Shown: piece by piece, positions 26,363 to 35,754 of the stretch | Numbering within the stretch: the stretch's first letter is position 1 | Layout: the number at the start of each line of letters is the position of its first letter | Source: Flavobacteriales bacterium UBA1494 | Lineage (GTDB): Bacteria > Bacteroidota > Bacteroidia > Flavobacteriales_E > Vicingaceae | Reading direction: 5' to 3' | Assembly (NCBI GenBank): GCA_905182175.1 | Contig: CAJJAT010000009.1 | Coordinates: 107,607 to 171,606 of the forward strand | DNA: 64,000 nucleotides | Program-made: the position numbers and the translations under genes | The notes under the pieces: generated by a model | Database searches by the model: none | Seen by the model: the letters and a program-made list of their open reading frames with translations, nothing else | What the model was told of the DNA's origin: nothing

Positions 26363-27241
26363 ATGATTTCAACTCCATTCAAAATTCACTTGCAAAATGT
26401 ATTTTCCGCTAAAGGTTTAGCTGATGATTCAATCCAAACTTTCGTTCCGGTTTCTGGAGGGTCGGTTAACGAGGCCTATAAAGTCGAGTTAGCTTCTGGG
26501 AATTACTTTTTGAAGGTGAATCGATTAGATTTTTTTCCTCAAATGTTTGAAAAAGAAGACTTAGGGCTTAGTTTGCTAAATAACAAAAGCTTAATTACTG
26601 TTCCCAACGTTTTGTTTTACGGAGAGTTTGAGAACCATGCTTATTTGGTGATGGAGTATATAGAGGAGTGTGATCTGGATAAAAATTATTGGGCAAAATT
26701 TGGAGAGGGTTTGGCTCAATTACATCAAAATTCAAGTGCTCAATTTGGTTTGGACTACACTAATTACAATGGGTCTCTTGCTCAAATTAATAGCGTAAAG
26801 AGTAATTGGACTGATTTTTTTGTTGAAAATAGATTGATGGAACAACAACGTCAAGCTTATGATAAAGGAAGATTAGATAAAACTCTATCCGATCAATTAG
26901 AGAATCTGTACCCTAAGTTAGAATCCTTTTTTCCTACAGAAGACCCATCTTTACTGCATGGTGATTTATGGTCTGGGAATTACTTGGTGAAGAACGGCAA
27001 ACCTTGCTTTATGGACCCTGCTGTTTATTATGGACATAGGGAGGTAGATATAGCGATGAGCCTTTTGTTTGGTGGTTTTGGAAAAGAAATGTATGAGGTT
27101 TACAACGATTATTTCCCGTTAGAAAAAGGGTGGGAAAAGAGAGTTGACGTAGCAAATCTTTACCCTTTAATGGTACATGTAAACTTATTTGGAGCTTCTT
27201 ATGCGCAACGAGTAAAAAGTATCTTGAAGCACTTGGTTTAA
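26363..27241 (+). CDS. Fructosamine kinase family protein
   Basis: This kinase of about 292 residues has the aminoglycoside-phosphotransferase fold, with the substrate/ATP loop SGGSVNEAYKV, the Lys in YFLKVNR, the catalytic loop LLHGDLWSGNYL and the metal-binding FMDPAVYYGHREVD. Bacterial members phosphorylate ribulosamines or fructosamines on glycated amines, enabling deglycation. I chose the ATG at 26363 (MISTPFKIHLQ); the ATG at 26324 adds 13 hydrophobic residues with no family counterpart. It diverges from the tRNA gene and appears monocistronic. Confidence 0.9.
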   Translation: MISTPFKIHLQNVFSAKGLADDSIQTFVPVSGGSVNEAYKVELASGNYFLKVNRLDFFPQMFEKEDLGLSLLNNKSLITVPNVLFYGEFENHAYLVMEYIEECDLDKNYWAKFGEGLAQLHQNSSAQFGLDYTNYNGSLAQINSVKSNWTDFFVENRLMEQQRQAYDKGRLDKTLSDQLENLYPKLESFFPTEDPSLLHGDLWSGNYLVKNGKPCFMDPAVYYGHREVDIAMSLLFGGFGKEMYEVYNDYFPLEKGWEKRVDVANLYPLMVHVNLFGASYAQRVKSILKHLV

Positions 27242-27346
27242 GACAAACGAGGGTCAACTATTCACAGTTGAAATTTGTTATAAAAAGCTTTTACGAACAG
27301 ATAGAATAGAAGACTTTCTATCTTGGATTTTAGAGCTTCTTGCAGA

Positions 27347-28615
27347 TTATTCGTAAATAATTGTAATTCTATTGGTGCTGCCTTCGCAGTGAGTTATCTC
27401 AAAAAGCGTCATTTTACTTAGTGTTTTTGGGTCGTTAAAAACTACGTTTTGAGGAGTCTGATCTGAAATGCTTTTGTAACTGTTCACTTTTTGCTTGAAT
27501 CGGTTCTTTAATAGAATATTAGTAAATGGCTGTCCACAGCCATCATCATAAAAGTCTACCATAATTAGCTTCACCTTTTTATGAAATTTAATAGTGACAT
27601 ACCCCCAGCCTTCATTTACTACCGATAAATCCTTATTCTTACGCCTAAGACCTTTCCCGTAAATGGGCTCATTCTCTTGAAAGTCTATAATTCTGTAGCT
27701 TTTACCATTCTCACGGTCACTATAGGCTACTAAATTAGTTTCATTGTTAGCAAAATAAATGTGTGATTTGTCAATGGTATATGTGGAATCTGTGTAGAGA
27801 TATTTATTTCTGCTGTTTAAAAAATTGTGCTGATTTTGCTTTGAAACAACTTTCTCATTTACATCATAGAGGAACCAGTCTCCTACCTTGTCATTATTTT
27901 TATACGCTCCTTTATAGCTCAAGTCTCCATGTTTAGTATAAAATGTCCAACGCCCATTTTTTGCATTCTCGCTATAATTTCCTTCCTCTATTAACTGGCC
28001 GTTGTAGTAATAAGCCTTCCACAGCCCTTCCTTTTTGCCTTGCTTATAGGTCTCCTCTTCTCTTAATTGACCATTTTTCCTATAGGTCTTAACTAGTCCA
28101 TTTAGTTCACCTTTTCTGTAGGTTACTTCTTCTATTAACCTACCATCTTGATCATAGTATTTCCACAGCCCCTTTTTTTTCCCTTCTTTAACGTTTCCTT
28201 CTTCTGTTAACACACCACTGCTAAAAGATTTCCATAACCCTCCTTTTTTGTCCTCTTTAAGGTGCAGGGATGAGGAAGAATAGGTTGCCGTCACATAAAG
28301 TCTTTTTACCACTCCGGGACATGGATCACCAAATAAACTATTATTTACAATAATGGATACAGAGTTTTGGCCAATAGCGAAAGCAGAAACTGCGGCTATA
28401 CTATTTGCTGCATGACATGCACCAATGGTGTAGTAACTAGCAGTGCCATTTGGGCTCCCGTAACTTGCAAAAAGAATTCCATCTATAACAGTTCCTTTTG
28501 GGACCGTTAACATCAAAGTGCCATTTTCATTAACTACTTCATTGATTTTTCCAAATGAATTAGATAAAACAATAAAGGGAATACTAATAAACAGAAGGAA
28601 TAGAATTGTTTTCAT
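27347..28615 (-). CDS. Secreted protein with SUEL-type lectin domain and MORN repeats
   Basis: This 422-residue protein has a signal peptide, then a galactose-binding (SUEL/rhamnose-binding lectin) type domain at about 25-115, with LFASYGSPNG, ACHAANSIAAVS and the characteristic FGDPCPGVVKRLYV. At least five YwqK/MORN-like repeats follow (about 120-260, consensus GLWKxYYxNGQLxEEGxY), then a C-terminal beta domain of ~140 residues including GWGYVTIKFHKKVKLIMVDFY. The lectin part is far commoner in animals than bacteria. It could bind surface glycans in the periplasm or outside. I see no sorting domain. Confidence 0.78.
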   Translation of the reverse strand: MKTILFLLFISIPFIVLSNSFGKINEVVNENGTLMLTVPKGTVIDGILFASYGSPNGTASYYTIGACHAANSIAAVSAFAIGQNSVSIIVNNSLFGDPCPGVVKRLYVTATYSSSSLHLKEDKKGGLWKSFSSGVLTEEGNVKEGKKKGLWKYYDQDGRLIEEVTYRKGELNGLVKTYRKNGQLREEETYKQGKKEGLWKAYYYNGQLIEEGNYSENAKNGRWTFYTKHGDLSYKGAYKNNDKVGDWFLYDVNEKVVSKQNQHNFLNSRNKYLYTDSTYTIDKSHIYFANNETNLVAYSDRENGKSYRIIDFQENEPIYGKGLRRKNKDLSVVNEGWGYVTIKFHKKVKLIMVDFYDDGCGQPFTNILLKNRFKQKVNSYKSISDQTPQNVVFNDPKTLSKMTLFEITHCEGSTNRITIIYE

Positions 28616-28768
28616 GAATTGGTTTTTACGAAGTTAAAAATTTAACATTTAAATAGGGTTGGGGGAGCTAACCTTTATTTGTAGATGGGATATGTAAATT
28701 TACGTGAAGGCTAATTACGTGTAACGAATAAAAAGCTATTTTAAATACTTGCGTTAAACTTGGGGAGT

Positions 28769-28801
28769 TTCAACTGTGAATTTATATACTGTATTCATGA
28801 A
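28769..28801. promoter_or_regulatory. Two 21-bp-phased repeats upstream of the kinase pseudogene
   Basis: TTCAACTGTGAA at 28769-28780 is followed exactly 21 bp later by TGTATTCATGAA at 28790-28801, which shares the ending TGAA. Similar units with the same phase occur at 32987-33040. LytTR regulators bind direct repeats with about a two-turn period, so these may be targets of the now broken regulator at 31766-32484. Confidence 0.35.
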
Positions 28802-28893
28802 TTTTTCTCGACTGTGTCAATAAGACTTAATAAGATTAATTACCTGTAAATGATGCTGTTGTTCTTTAATAATGTGATTTAATATTTTTTATA

Positions 28894-31715
28894 ATGTTTT
28901 ATTTCTTTAGGTTGTTGCGCCTCTGCGGTTGCTCAAGCCAATGAAGTAAAACCTCGTATTGAGCTTTTCTCTATACCAAACAGTTCCATTAATTCTGAAG
29001 AGATTTCCGATGTTAAAATTGATCGAGATGGCTATGTGTGGGTTGCAAGTTTTAAAGGGTTATACCGATTTGATGGTCATCGATTTCAGAAGATAAGCAC
29101 CAATTACGATAGTTTTGGATCATTAATTCGGTTTTACGAGGGAAACCAAGCTGAAAATTTTGTTTTAGACTATTGTGGTGCGATTTACTTCATTCGAAAT
29201 GATTCTATGTTTTCATATCAAGGAAATTCAACAATAAGGGCCTTATATCGTTCATACGGCTACTTTGATGTGAGCTACGAAGATGAAGCATATTATTTTT
29301 CATATCATTCATCAGGGTATAAAATAGTTAACAAGGCAGAAGTGACCCCCCCTAGCTAAAAAAGGAGTTGACTTTGACGGTAATGCGGTTAGATTAAGGA
29401 AATGTATTCGTCCTTTTATGTTTACAGGACCGATTGCTAAAAAGTCAAAGACAGAATCAACTACTTTTTACTTATTTGATGAGGAGTTAAACGCAACAGA
29501 CTCTTGTTTGATTACTTTAGAAAAGCAAAGTAATCCAACAGCAATTGTTAGGTTAGCCGATTTATTTTACTTCTATTCTTCCGGTAAAAGTGAGCTGGTA
29601 CGTTTCAATCAAAATAAAATTAGTGACAGAATCGATTGTTCCAATTAAGTTTTGCAACTGTTTGTAGACAAACAGAATAAACTCTGGGTGAGTACGAGAA
29701 ATGAAGGAATTCATTAGTATGCAAATTCAGATTTATCGGTCGACAATTGAAAGGTCTTTGGGCCAAATAGCACGAGTATTGTTTCTGCCCAAGATTATTA
29801 GGGAGGCGTTTGGTTGAGCTCTCAAGGCAAACGCTTGGGCTATATTTCTCATCCAACAATTCAATTTATAAGCACTAAAAAAAATGCGAGCTTGTTAGTA
29901 GAAACTTAGTAAGCTCAGGGAAAGATTTGTATTATGGTGATGAGAATAAACTAAAGGTTGTGAGAAATGGAAAAACGTTAAACGTTAAAGAACTGTTGCA
30001 AGCTGATCGTCAAATGATGCGATTAGAGCATGATGAAGCGAGAGACAGACTTTGGCTTTCAAATCGGAGAGAGTTGTGCTACTATGAGGAAGGGAAATTA
30101 AAAAAATTGAGGAACCACAACAGAGATTTACACGGAAACTTCTCTTATCTCAATTTTGACAGGACGGATAGTTCTATTTCTCTAATAGGGACAAATGGAT
30201 ATCAGTACTTTGTTTGTAAAAATTACTCAACATCATATATTTCGAAAAGGTGTGAGCAAAAGTTGAAAGGTGTATTGCTTTGGTAAGATACTTTTTACAT
30301 TAATTCTGGAAGCGGAATTTATGTTGAAACGCCCTATACTTCATATTATTTGGTTACTCGATATAAAATTGCTCAAAACGTTGATAGAAAAATCCTTGTA
30401 TTTAAAGAGAAACTTATTTTTTATTTTCTTCCGATGGGATTCATTACCTTAATAACGAAGGCCTTCAACCAATTGTGTTTAATAATGCCGTGCTACCTTC
30501 AGCTAATATTACCAAACACAGAGTTCACTCTCTTTGGGTCGTTTCAAATTATGAGTGCTTTAAGCTTTCGGCAGGCAAGGGTGTTGTGTTGTTAAGGTAA
30601 AGGCATTTGGCACGCTGCCTCGGTTGGTTTTAAAAACGAGAGGGATATTGGATGATAAACGATACCCTCAAACAAGAAACAATGGCATTGGAATTGTTGA
30701 CTTTTAGCAATTAGAAAAGGCACGTATTAACTCTCTAAAACTATTGATTAAAAAAGTGTTAACCAATGCGAGACAATACCTTGGAACGTATGAGATTGCT
30801 CCAATTCCTTACCATGAAAATAATATTCAAATTTATTTTAATAGCTTAAATTTTCATGATTTAGACGTGCTTTATTGGTGGCTGGGGGGTGCAAGCGAAT
30901 GGACAACGACTAAAACAGGTATGTTAATTATGTGTCGCTTTCGGCAAACGATTATTGCTTTGATGTATAATTTCGTTTTGGTTTAGAAGGGTGGAGTAAA
31001 TCAGAAAGAATCCAATTTTCAGTAATTCTGCTATATTGGAAACGGTGGTGGTTTATCTGTCTCGCGCCATTATTTGTTTTCTTTATCGTTCATAGAATCT
31101 TTGATATCCGGTTTAAAATTTACAGTCGAGAAAAGGTATTGATAGCCGACAGTTTAACAGTAGAGTAAAAGGCGCTACGTGGCTGTATGGATCCTCATTT
31201 TATGTTTAATGTGTTGTTTTCACTTCAATATTTAATTCTGACAAAGAAAAACGAGTAGGCAACGGTCTTTTTAAATTGGTTTTTCTCATTGTTAAAAAAC
31301 ACATTAAGGTAGTCTGATATTGAAATTATTAGCAAACAATATGAGGTTAAAATTTTGACGGAATTCATAGAGTTAGAACAAATGAGACTCGAAAATGCGT
31401 TTGATTATGAAATAATTGCCAAAAAATGTAGGCCAAAATAGTTTCATACCTCCATTTATTTTACAGCCTTTTGTGGAGAATTCGATTCAGCACGGGTTAA
31501 AAGCTTTTCAAAGTGAAGGAAAGTTGAAACTTGAATTTGAGGTAAATAATTCCTTTTTAAAAGTGACAATAAACGACAATAGAATGGGCTACTTTAAGTC
31601 GTTAGAAAGCAAAGTTAAAAAGCACAAATCGTTCGGTATTCAAACAATTGAAGGGCGACTAAAAATTTATAATGGAAAAACCAAAGGAGATAATATCCTA
31701 ATTACAGACTTATGA
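28894..31715 (+). pseudogene. Degraded LytS-type sensor histidine kinase with beta-propeller sensor
   Basis: This is the wreck of a two-component kinase of roughly 900 codons. The N-side has a propeller repeat (ISDVKIDRDGYVWVASFKGL), then fragments of the periplasmic sensor across several frames. A membrane segment lies near 31040-31090, a LytS-like phospho-acceptor region (MDPHFMFNVLFSLQ) near 31190, and a GHKL ATPase end (FIPPFILQPFVENSIQHGL) at 31440-31710. Many frameshifts and stops separate them (stops at 29357, 29646 and 30284 among others), so no functional product is possible. The LytTR regulator next door is also dead. Confidence 0.88.
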
Positions 31716-31765
31716 GAGCAAAATAAACGAAGGACCAGGGTAGAGGTAATAATTAGACTAAAAAA

Positions 31766-32484
31766 ATGAGAGCATTAATAATAGATGGCGAGCCGATTTC
31801 GGCAAAGCACTTGCGAGAAATGATACGACAACATTGTTTTGAAATTGATTCGTTAGAGTCGATTTATTTGACAATAACCGGCATATAACATTTGAAAAAC
31901 AATACTTACGTCATTGTATTTTTAGATGTGGAAATGTCTGAGATGAATGGGCTTGATTTTTTAAAAAAGGTTCTTTAACCGAAAACGACAGCAGTCGTCT
32001 TTTCCACTGCACATTCTGAATATGCAGTACAAGTATTTAAGGCAAATGCCACGCATTACATCATGAAAACAGTAGAAGAAAAAGATTTTGTACATTCAGT
32101 TCGGAAGGTTTAAGAGAATCGTACTCAATAACCAGCAACAACCATCAAGGGTAATAAAAGCCGAATACTATTACGATTTTTGATGGCTATGAGTATTCCA
32201 TTCTAAACCAGTCGGAAATAGTATACCTGAAAGCAGAAGGGAATTATACAAAGTTTGCCATGATAAATCCTGAGTTATTAGTGAGTAAGCGAAGGGGTTA
32301 TTTGGAGGAAAAGTTGGAGGGCTCTAATTTTATACGTTGCCATAATTCTTATCTCGTGAATCAGCAACAAATAGAGAAGGTAGGCAAGCAAAAAACGCCT
32401 TACGTTGTTATGAAAAATGGAGATACAATCCCTGTGATTGCCTCTAAAAAAGAGGAGTTAGAAAAACGTTTAGGGCTTCGATAA
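31766..32484 (+). pseudogene. Degraded LytTR-family response regulator
   Basis: The receiver begins at ATG 31766 (RALIIDGEPISAKHLREMI) and continues in pieces through VFLDVEMSEMNGLDFLKK and AVVFSTAHSEYAVQVFKAN. The LytTR DNA-binding domain is recognisable at the end (IVYLKAEGNYTKF, LEGSNFIRCHNSYLVN, IPVIASKKEEL). Several stops and frameshifts break it. The first acidic residues of the receiver are altered (DGE where DDE is usual). It paired with the adjacent LytS-type kinase, and both decayed together. Confidence 0.88.
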
Positions 32485-32522
32485 AGGTTAATTTTTTAAG
32501 CGATATTTGTTAACTTTATGTT

Positions 32523-32981
32523 ATGAGGAATAAAATCATGCTTGGGTTGATTGGGGTGTTTGTTGTGATTCAACTATTTAGAATTGAGAAAGTTGAGTAT
32601 AAAGAGCCGACGAGCAGCGGTATTTTAAGTTACGAAAAGCCAAGCATTGAGGTAACTAAACTTTTAGAGGAGACTTGTTTGAATTGTCATTCAAATCAAA
32701 TTGACTACCCTTGGTACAGTGAGGTTGCGCCTATTTCATGGTGGATTGCGGACCACATTGAAGAAGGAAGGGAGCACTTAAACCTTTCGGAGTGGGCTCA
32801 ATATTCTAATGCTAAAAAAGAGCATAAAGCTGAAGAGTCCTGGGAGGAAATAGAGGAGAAGGAAATGCCGCTAGAGTCTTATACTTATATGCACAGCGAA
32901 GCAGATTTAACTGCAGAACAAAGAGAAATTTTAATTGAATACTTCAAAAATTTACAGGCCAAATATAAAACATCTAGCTAG
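32523..32981 (+). CDS. Haem-binding domain protein, membrane-anchored c-type cytochrome-like
   Basis: This 152-residue protein has an N-terminal membrane anchor (KIMLGLIGVFVVIQLFRI) and a Haem_bd-type domain. The haem attachment motif is ETCLNCHSNQ (CxxCH), followed by PWYSEVAPISWWIADHIEEGREHLN and a C-terminal LTAEQREILIEYFK helix. It should be a monohaem cytochrome held at the inner membrane facing the periplasm, usually linked to respiration or to peroxidase-like proteins. It begins 38 bp after the regulator pseudogene and is intact. Confidence 0.88.
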   Translation: MRNKIMLGLIGVFVVIQLFRIEKVEYKEPTSSGILSYEKPSIEVTKLLEETCLNCHSNQIDYPWYSEVAPISWWIADHIEEGREHLNLSEWAQYSNAKKEHKAEESWEEIEEKEMPLESYTYMHSEADLTAEQREILIEYFKNLQAKYKTSS

Positions 32982-32986
32982 TCAAT

Positions 32987-33040
32987 TTCAACGGTGAAGT
33001 ATTTTACTTCATCTGTGAAGAATACTACCCCACTCATGAA
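32987..33040. repeat. Three 12-bp units with exact 21-bp period
   Basis: TTCAACGGTGAA (32987), TTCATCTGTGAA (33008) and the weaker CCCACTCATGAA (33029) recur every 21 bp. The first two are near-palindromic. The block lies just after the haem-binding gene with no plus-strand gene downstream for several kilobases. It resembles the pair at 28769-28801. Confidence 0.4.
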
Positions 33041-33126
33041 AGATTGAATTAGTGAGCTATTTAAAAGCATAATTTAGAAATTCCTCATGATAAAATAATG
33101 TTTATTTATGGAATTGGTTTATAATT

Positions 33127-33159
33127 AAAAGCCCGTTAAATGAAATTTAGTGGGCTTTT
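33127..33159 (+). terminator. Terminator between the haem-binding gene and the TonB-receptor operon
   Basis: AAAAGCCC pairs with GGGCTTTT around an inner TAAAT/ATTTA stem, followed on the plus strand by a T-rich stretch. The symmetric A and T flanks could also stop minus-strand transcripts. A second stem (TTAGTCGT, CTAGC, ACGACTAA at 33243-33263) lies closer to the operon end but lacks a T tract. Confidence 0.65.
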
Positions 33160-33330
33160 GGTTTTTTATGAAATTTGATAATGTTCAACATGCAGTCTAG
33201 TCACAACGTTTGACTCAAATATCGTTGTTTATAAGCTACGAATTAGTCGTCTAGCACGACTAAATTGTATGCGTTATTTTTGGTTGAAAAGGAAAGAAGG
33301 TATGAACAGAGGCGAAGATAACACCCTCTC

Positions 33331-35754
33331 TTACAACCTCATTTTTAGCGTTAAATTCCAAGTTCGACCCAATGCTGGAATAATTCCTGGTCCTGGATAA
33401 CCAGTAGCCCTTCTGGTAAAGTAATAGTTATCAGTTAGGTTGTTTATGCTGCTAGCCAATGAAAAATTTTCCGAAAATTTGTAGTTGGCTGATAAGTCAA
33501 AAACAGTGTAGGCTGGAATCGGGCCAAACACTCCTTTAAACGCATCCTCAGTGTTGGCAGCATCAGAAAATTGTTGACCAATAAAAGTGCCTTGTAAGGT
33601 TGCAGTAAAGTCCTGAAAGCCGTAAGTCACTCCAGATTTTATGTTGTATTGTGGCAAGTCTTCAAGTTTATTGCCTGCCCGAACACCTACCAAAGCTCGG
33701 TCGTTTATTTCTGAATATACTCCTCGGTTAACAGAACCATTGAAGAAAACACTCGCCTTGTGACTGCTTTTCTTTTTCAATGTTTTTAGCACATCTACCT
33801 CTAAATAAAGCTCAATACCAAAAATTCTAGCTGAACCGATATTTGTTCTAAGTCTTAATCCATCGTCAATTACTTGGCCGATTCTGTTTTCGTACAGGGT
33901 ATAAAAAACACTTGCTTCTACAAAAAAGGGTTTAAAGTCCATTTTTCGGATTCCTAAGTCAAAGTTATAACCGCTTTCATCTTTAATATTGGGGTCAACT
34001 ATTTGGGTGTTGGTTTGTATTTGTACATCGGTAAAATTGATGGCTCTGTAGTTAGCTGTTAGATTACCATATAGTTTGTATTTTTCACCCAATCGTTTGG
34101 AAATCCCAAGACCGTATAGTAAAACGTTGCGGGTGGTTTTAGCAGTGTCGGTCTTGCGATTTTCAATAAAACTGCCGAAAGCATCGGTCCTAACAGAATT
34201 TGTAAAAAACCCCTGAGATTGAGTTTCAATATACTCATACCTAAGACCTGGAATTAAGCTTAGTGTGGGACTTAATTTTACAATTTTTTCAATAAAAGCT
34301 GCAGCGTTTAAATTGGGGAATTCAAAGTCAGACCTGCGACGATCTAAAAAGGAAGTATCTACATTAGTAAAGTTGGCATCTGATCCCGCAGTTCCAAAAC
34401 CTTGACTAAAATTTGTAACTCCTTGGTATATTCTTGTTCCTACCAATAAGGTGTTTTGAAGTCCTTTTAACCCTTTGTATTGATAAACAAACCGAGTTTC
34501 ATTTCCAATGTTTTTAAAGGTTCCGTCAATTAAATCACGGTTCGATAATGGATCGGCAACATCAGGCGTTTCTTGTAAACCTAATGAAGTTCGGTTGGCC
34601 AGTAAGCCAAAAGTTCGGCTATATAACCTCACATTTTCAGACATCTGATATTCTAATCGCAACGCTGCTAAGTTCCAGTTTACTCGAAACCAATTGCGTT
34701 CCCTGTTAGAGCTTCTTGGGTCAATTTCAAAAGCCTCATCTGTTAAGCCGCCTGCTTGTTGGCTAAGGTAGTGCATGTTGGTATAATCAAAGCTTAACTT
34801 AAGTCTGTCTGAAAAGGCATACTCTAAGCCGACAAAAGCACCTACTTGTTCGAAGTTTGAATTTTCCCTCCAGCCATCGCCTCTTTTGTATTGCACATAA
34901 CTGTAGTAGTTTAGTTTTTTTACTTGTCCGTGAAAGCTGTTGAAGGTGTTAAAGAAATTGTTGGCTCCATAAGTGTTTTCCGTTTCAAAATTGAATCGTT
35001 TCTTATTATTTCCTTTTCGCATTTTGAAGTTGACTAAACCTCCAAACTGGCTGCCATACTGCAAAGCCCCCGCTCCCCGAACCACTTCTATTTGCTGTAC
35101 AGCTTGCAAGGGAGGTGTATAATAGCTTTCAGGGTAACCTAGTGCATCTGCACTAATGTCGTAACCATTTTGACGGGTATTAAAATTGGAGGTTCTATTT
35201 GGGCTTAATCCTCTTCCGCCTATGTCTAATTGCAGGCCGGCATTGTCGCTTTCCCAAATGTTTAAACTTGGTATTTTACTAAATGCTTGGCGGGCATTAT
35301 TTGAGGCTTTGTTCCCAATTAATTTTTCAATGTTAATGACTTCTGTTTTTTTGCCCTCATACAATCCTCCACCTTCTGTTGGGCGCAATTTTCTAATCCC
35401 AAAAGGGTCTTCATCTACCTGTATTACAACTTCTTCAATGGTGTTAACCTTTAGGCTAACTTGTATTTTAATACTTGTATCATTTACTAGCCGTATTGGA
35501 ACTTCAACAGGCACAATGCTCAAACTTTGAAGGCTAAGAGTGTACGTTGAGGCTGGAAGTTCAAAGGTAAATTTTCCTTGCGCGTTTGTGATTGTGAAGT
35601 TAGGGCTGTTTTTTACGTAAACAACCACCTCTTCAACCGGTTGGTTAGACGAAGAAGTGACAATTCCACTAAGACTTATGGTGTTTTGACAAACAGCAAA
35701 TTGAGAGTAGAAAGAAAGAACTAAAAAAGACAAAAAGGAAGTTGCTCTTTTCAT
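33331..35754 (-). CDS. TonB-dependent receptor, FecA-like, of the imelysin iron locus
   Basis: This 807-residue outer membrane receptor has a signal peptide, a CarboxypepD-like domain (about 25-105), a plug domain (IEKLIGNKASNNARQAFSKIPSLNIWE, RGAGALQYGSQFGGLVNF) and a 22-strand barrel ending in LKMRL with a terminal hydrophobic residue. The plug and barrel resemble ferric dicitrate-type receptors. It is the last gene of an operon with DUF4856, imelysin and HTTM genes, and its start overlaps the HTTM stop by one base. A role in iron or haem uptake is likely; the exact ligand is unknown. Confidence 0.92.
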   Translation of the reverse strand: MKRATSFLSFLVLSFYSQFAVCQNTISLSGIVTSSSNQPVEEVVVYVKNSPNFTITNAQGKFTFELPASTYTLSLQSLSIVPVEVPIRLVNDTSIKIQVSLKVNTIEEVVIQVDEDPFGIRKLRPTEGGGLYEGKKTEVINIEKLIGNKASNNARQAFSKIPSLNIWESDNAGLQLDIGGRGLSPNRTSNFNTRQNGYDISADALGYPESYYTPPLQAVQQIEVVRGAGALQYGSQFGGLVNFKMRKGNNKKRFNFETENTYGANNFFNTFNSFHGQVKKLNYYSYVQYKRGDGWRENSNFEQVGAFVGLEYAFSDRLKLSFDYTNMHYLSQQAGGLTDEAFEIDPRSSNRERNWFRVNWNLAALRLEYQMSENVRLYSRTFGLLANRTSLGLQETPDVADPLSNRDLIDGTFKNIGNETRFVYQYKGLKGLQNTLLVGTRIYQGVTNFSQGFGTAGSDANFTNVDTSFLDRRRSDFEFPNLNAAAFIEKIVKLSPTLSLIPGLRYEYIETQSQGFFTNSVRTDAFGSFIENRKTDTAKTTRNVLLYGLGISKRLGEKYKLYGNLTANYRAINFTDVQIQTNTQIVDPNIKDESGYNFDLGIRKMDFKPFFVEASVFYTLYENRIGQVIDDGLRLRTNIGSARIFGIELYLEVDVLKTLKKKSSHKASVFFNGSVNRGVYSEINDRALVGVRAGNKLEDLPQYNIKSGVTYGFQDFTATLQGTFIGQQFSDAANTEDAFKGVFGPIPAYTVFDLSANYKFSENFSLASSINNLTDNYYFTRRATGYPGPGIIPALGRTWNLTLKMRL

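Noticed and set aside
33243..33263. Stem TTAGTCGT/ACGACTAA as the main operon terminator
   Set aside because: No T tract follows on either strand, and a better bidirectional terminator is at 33127-33159.
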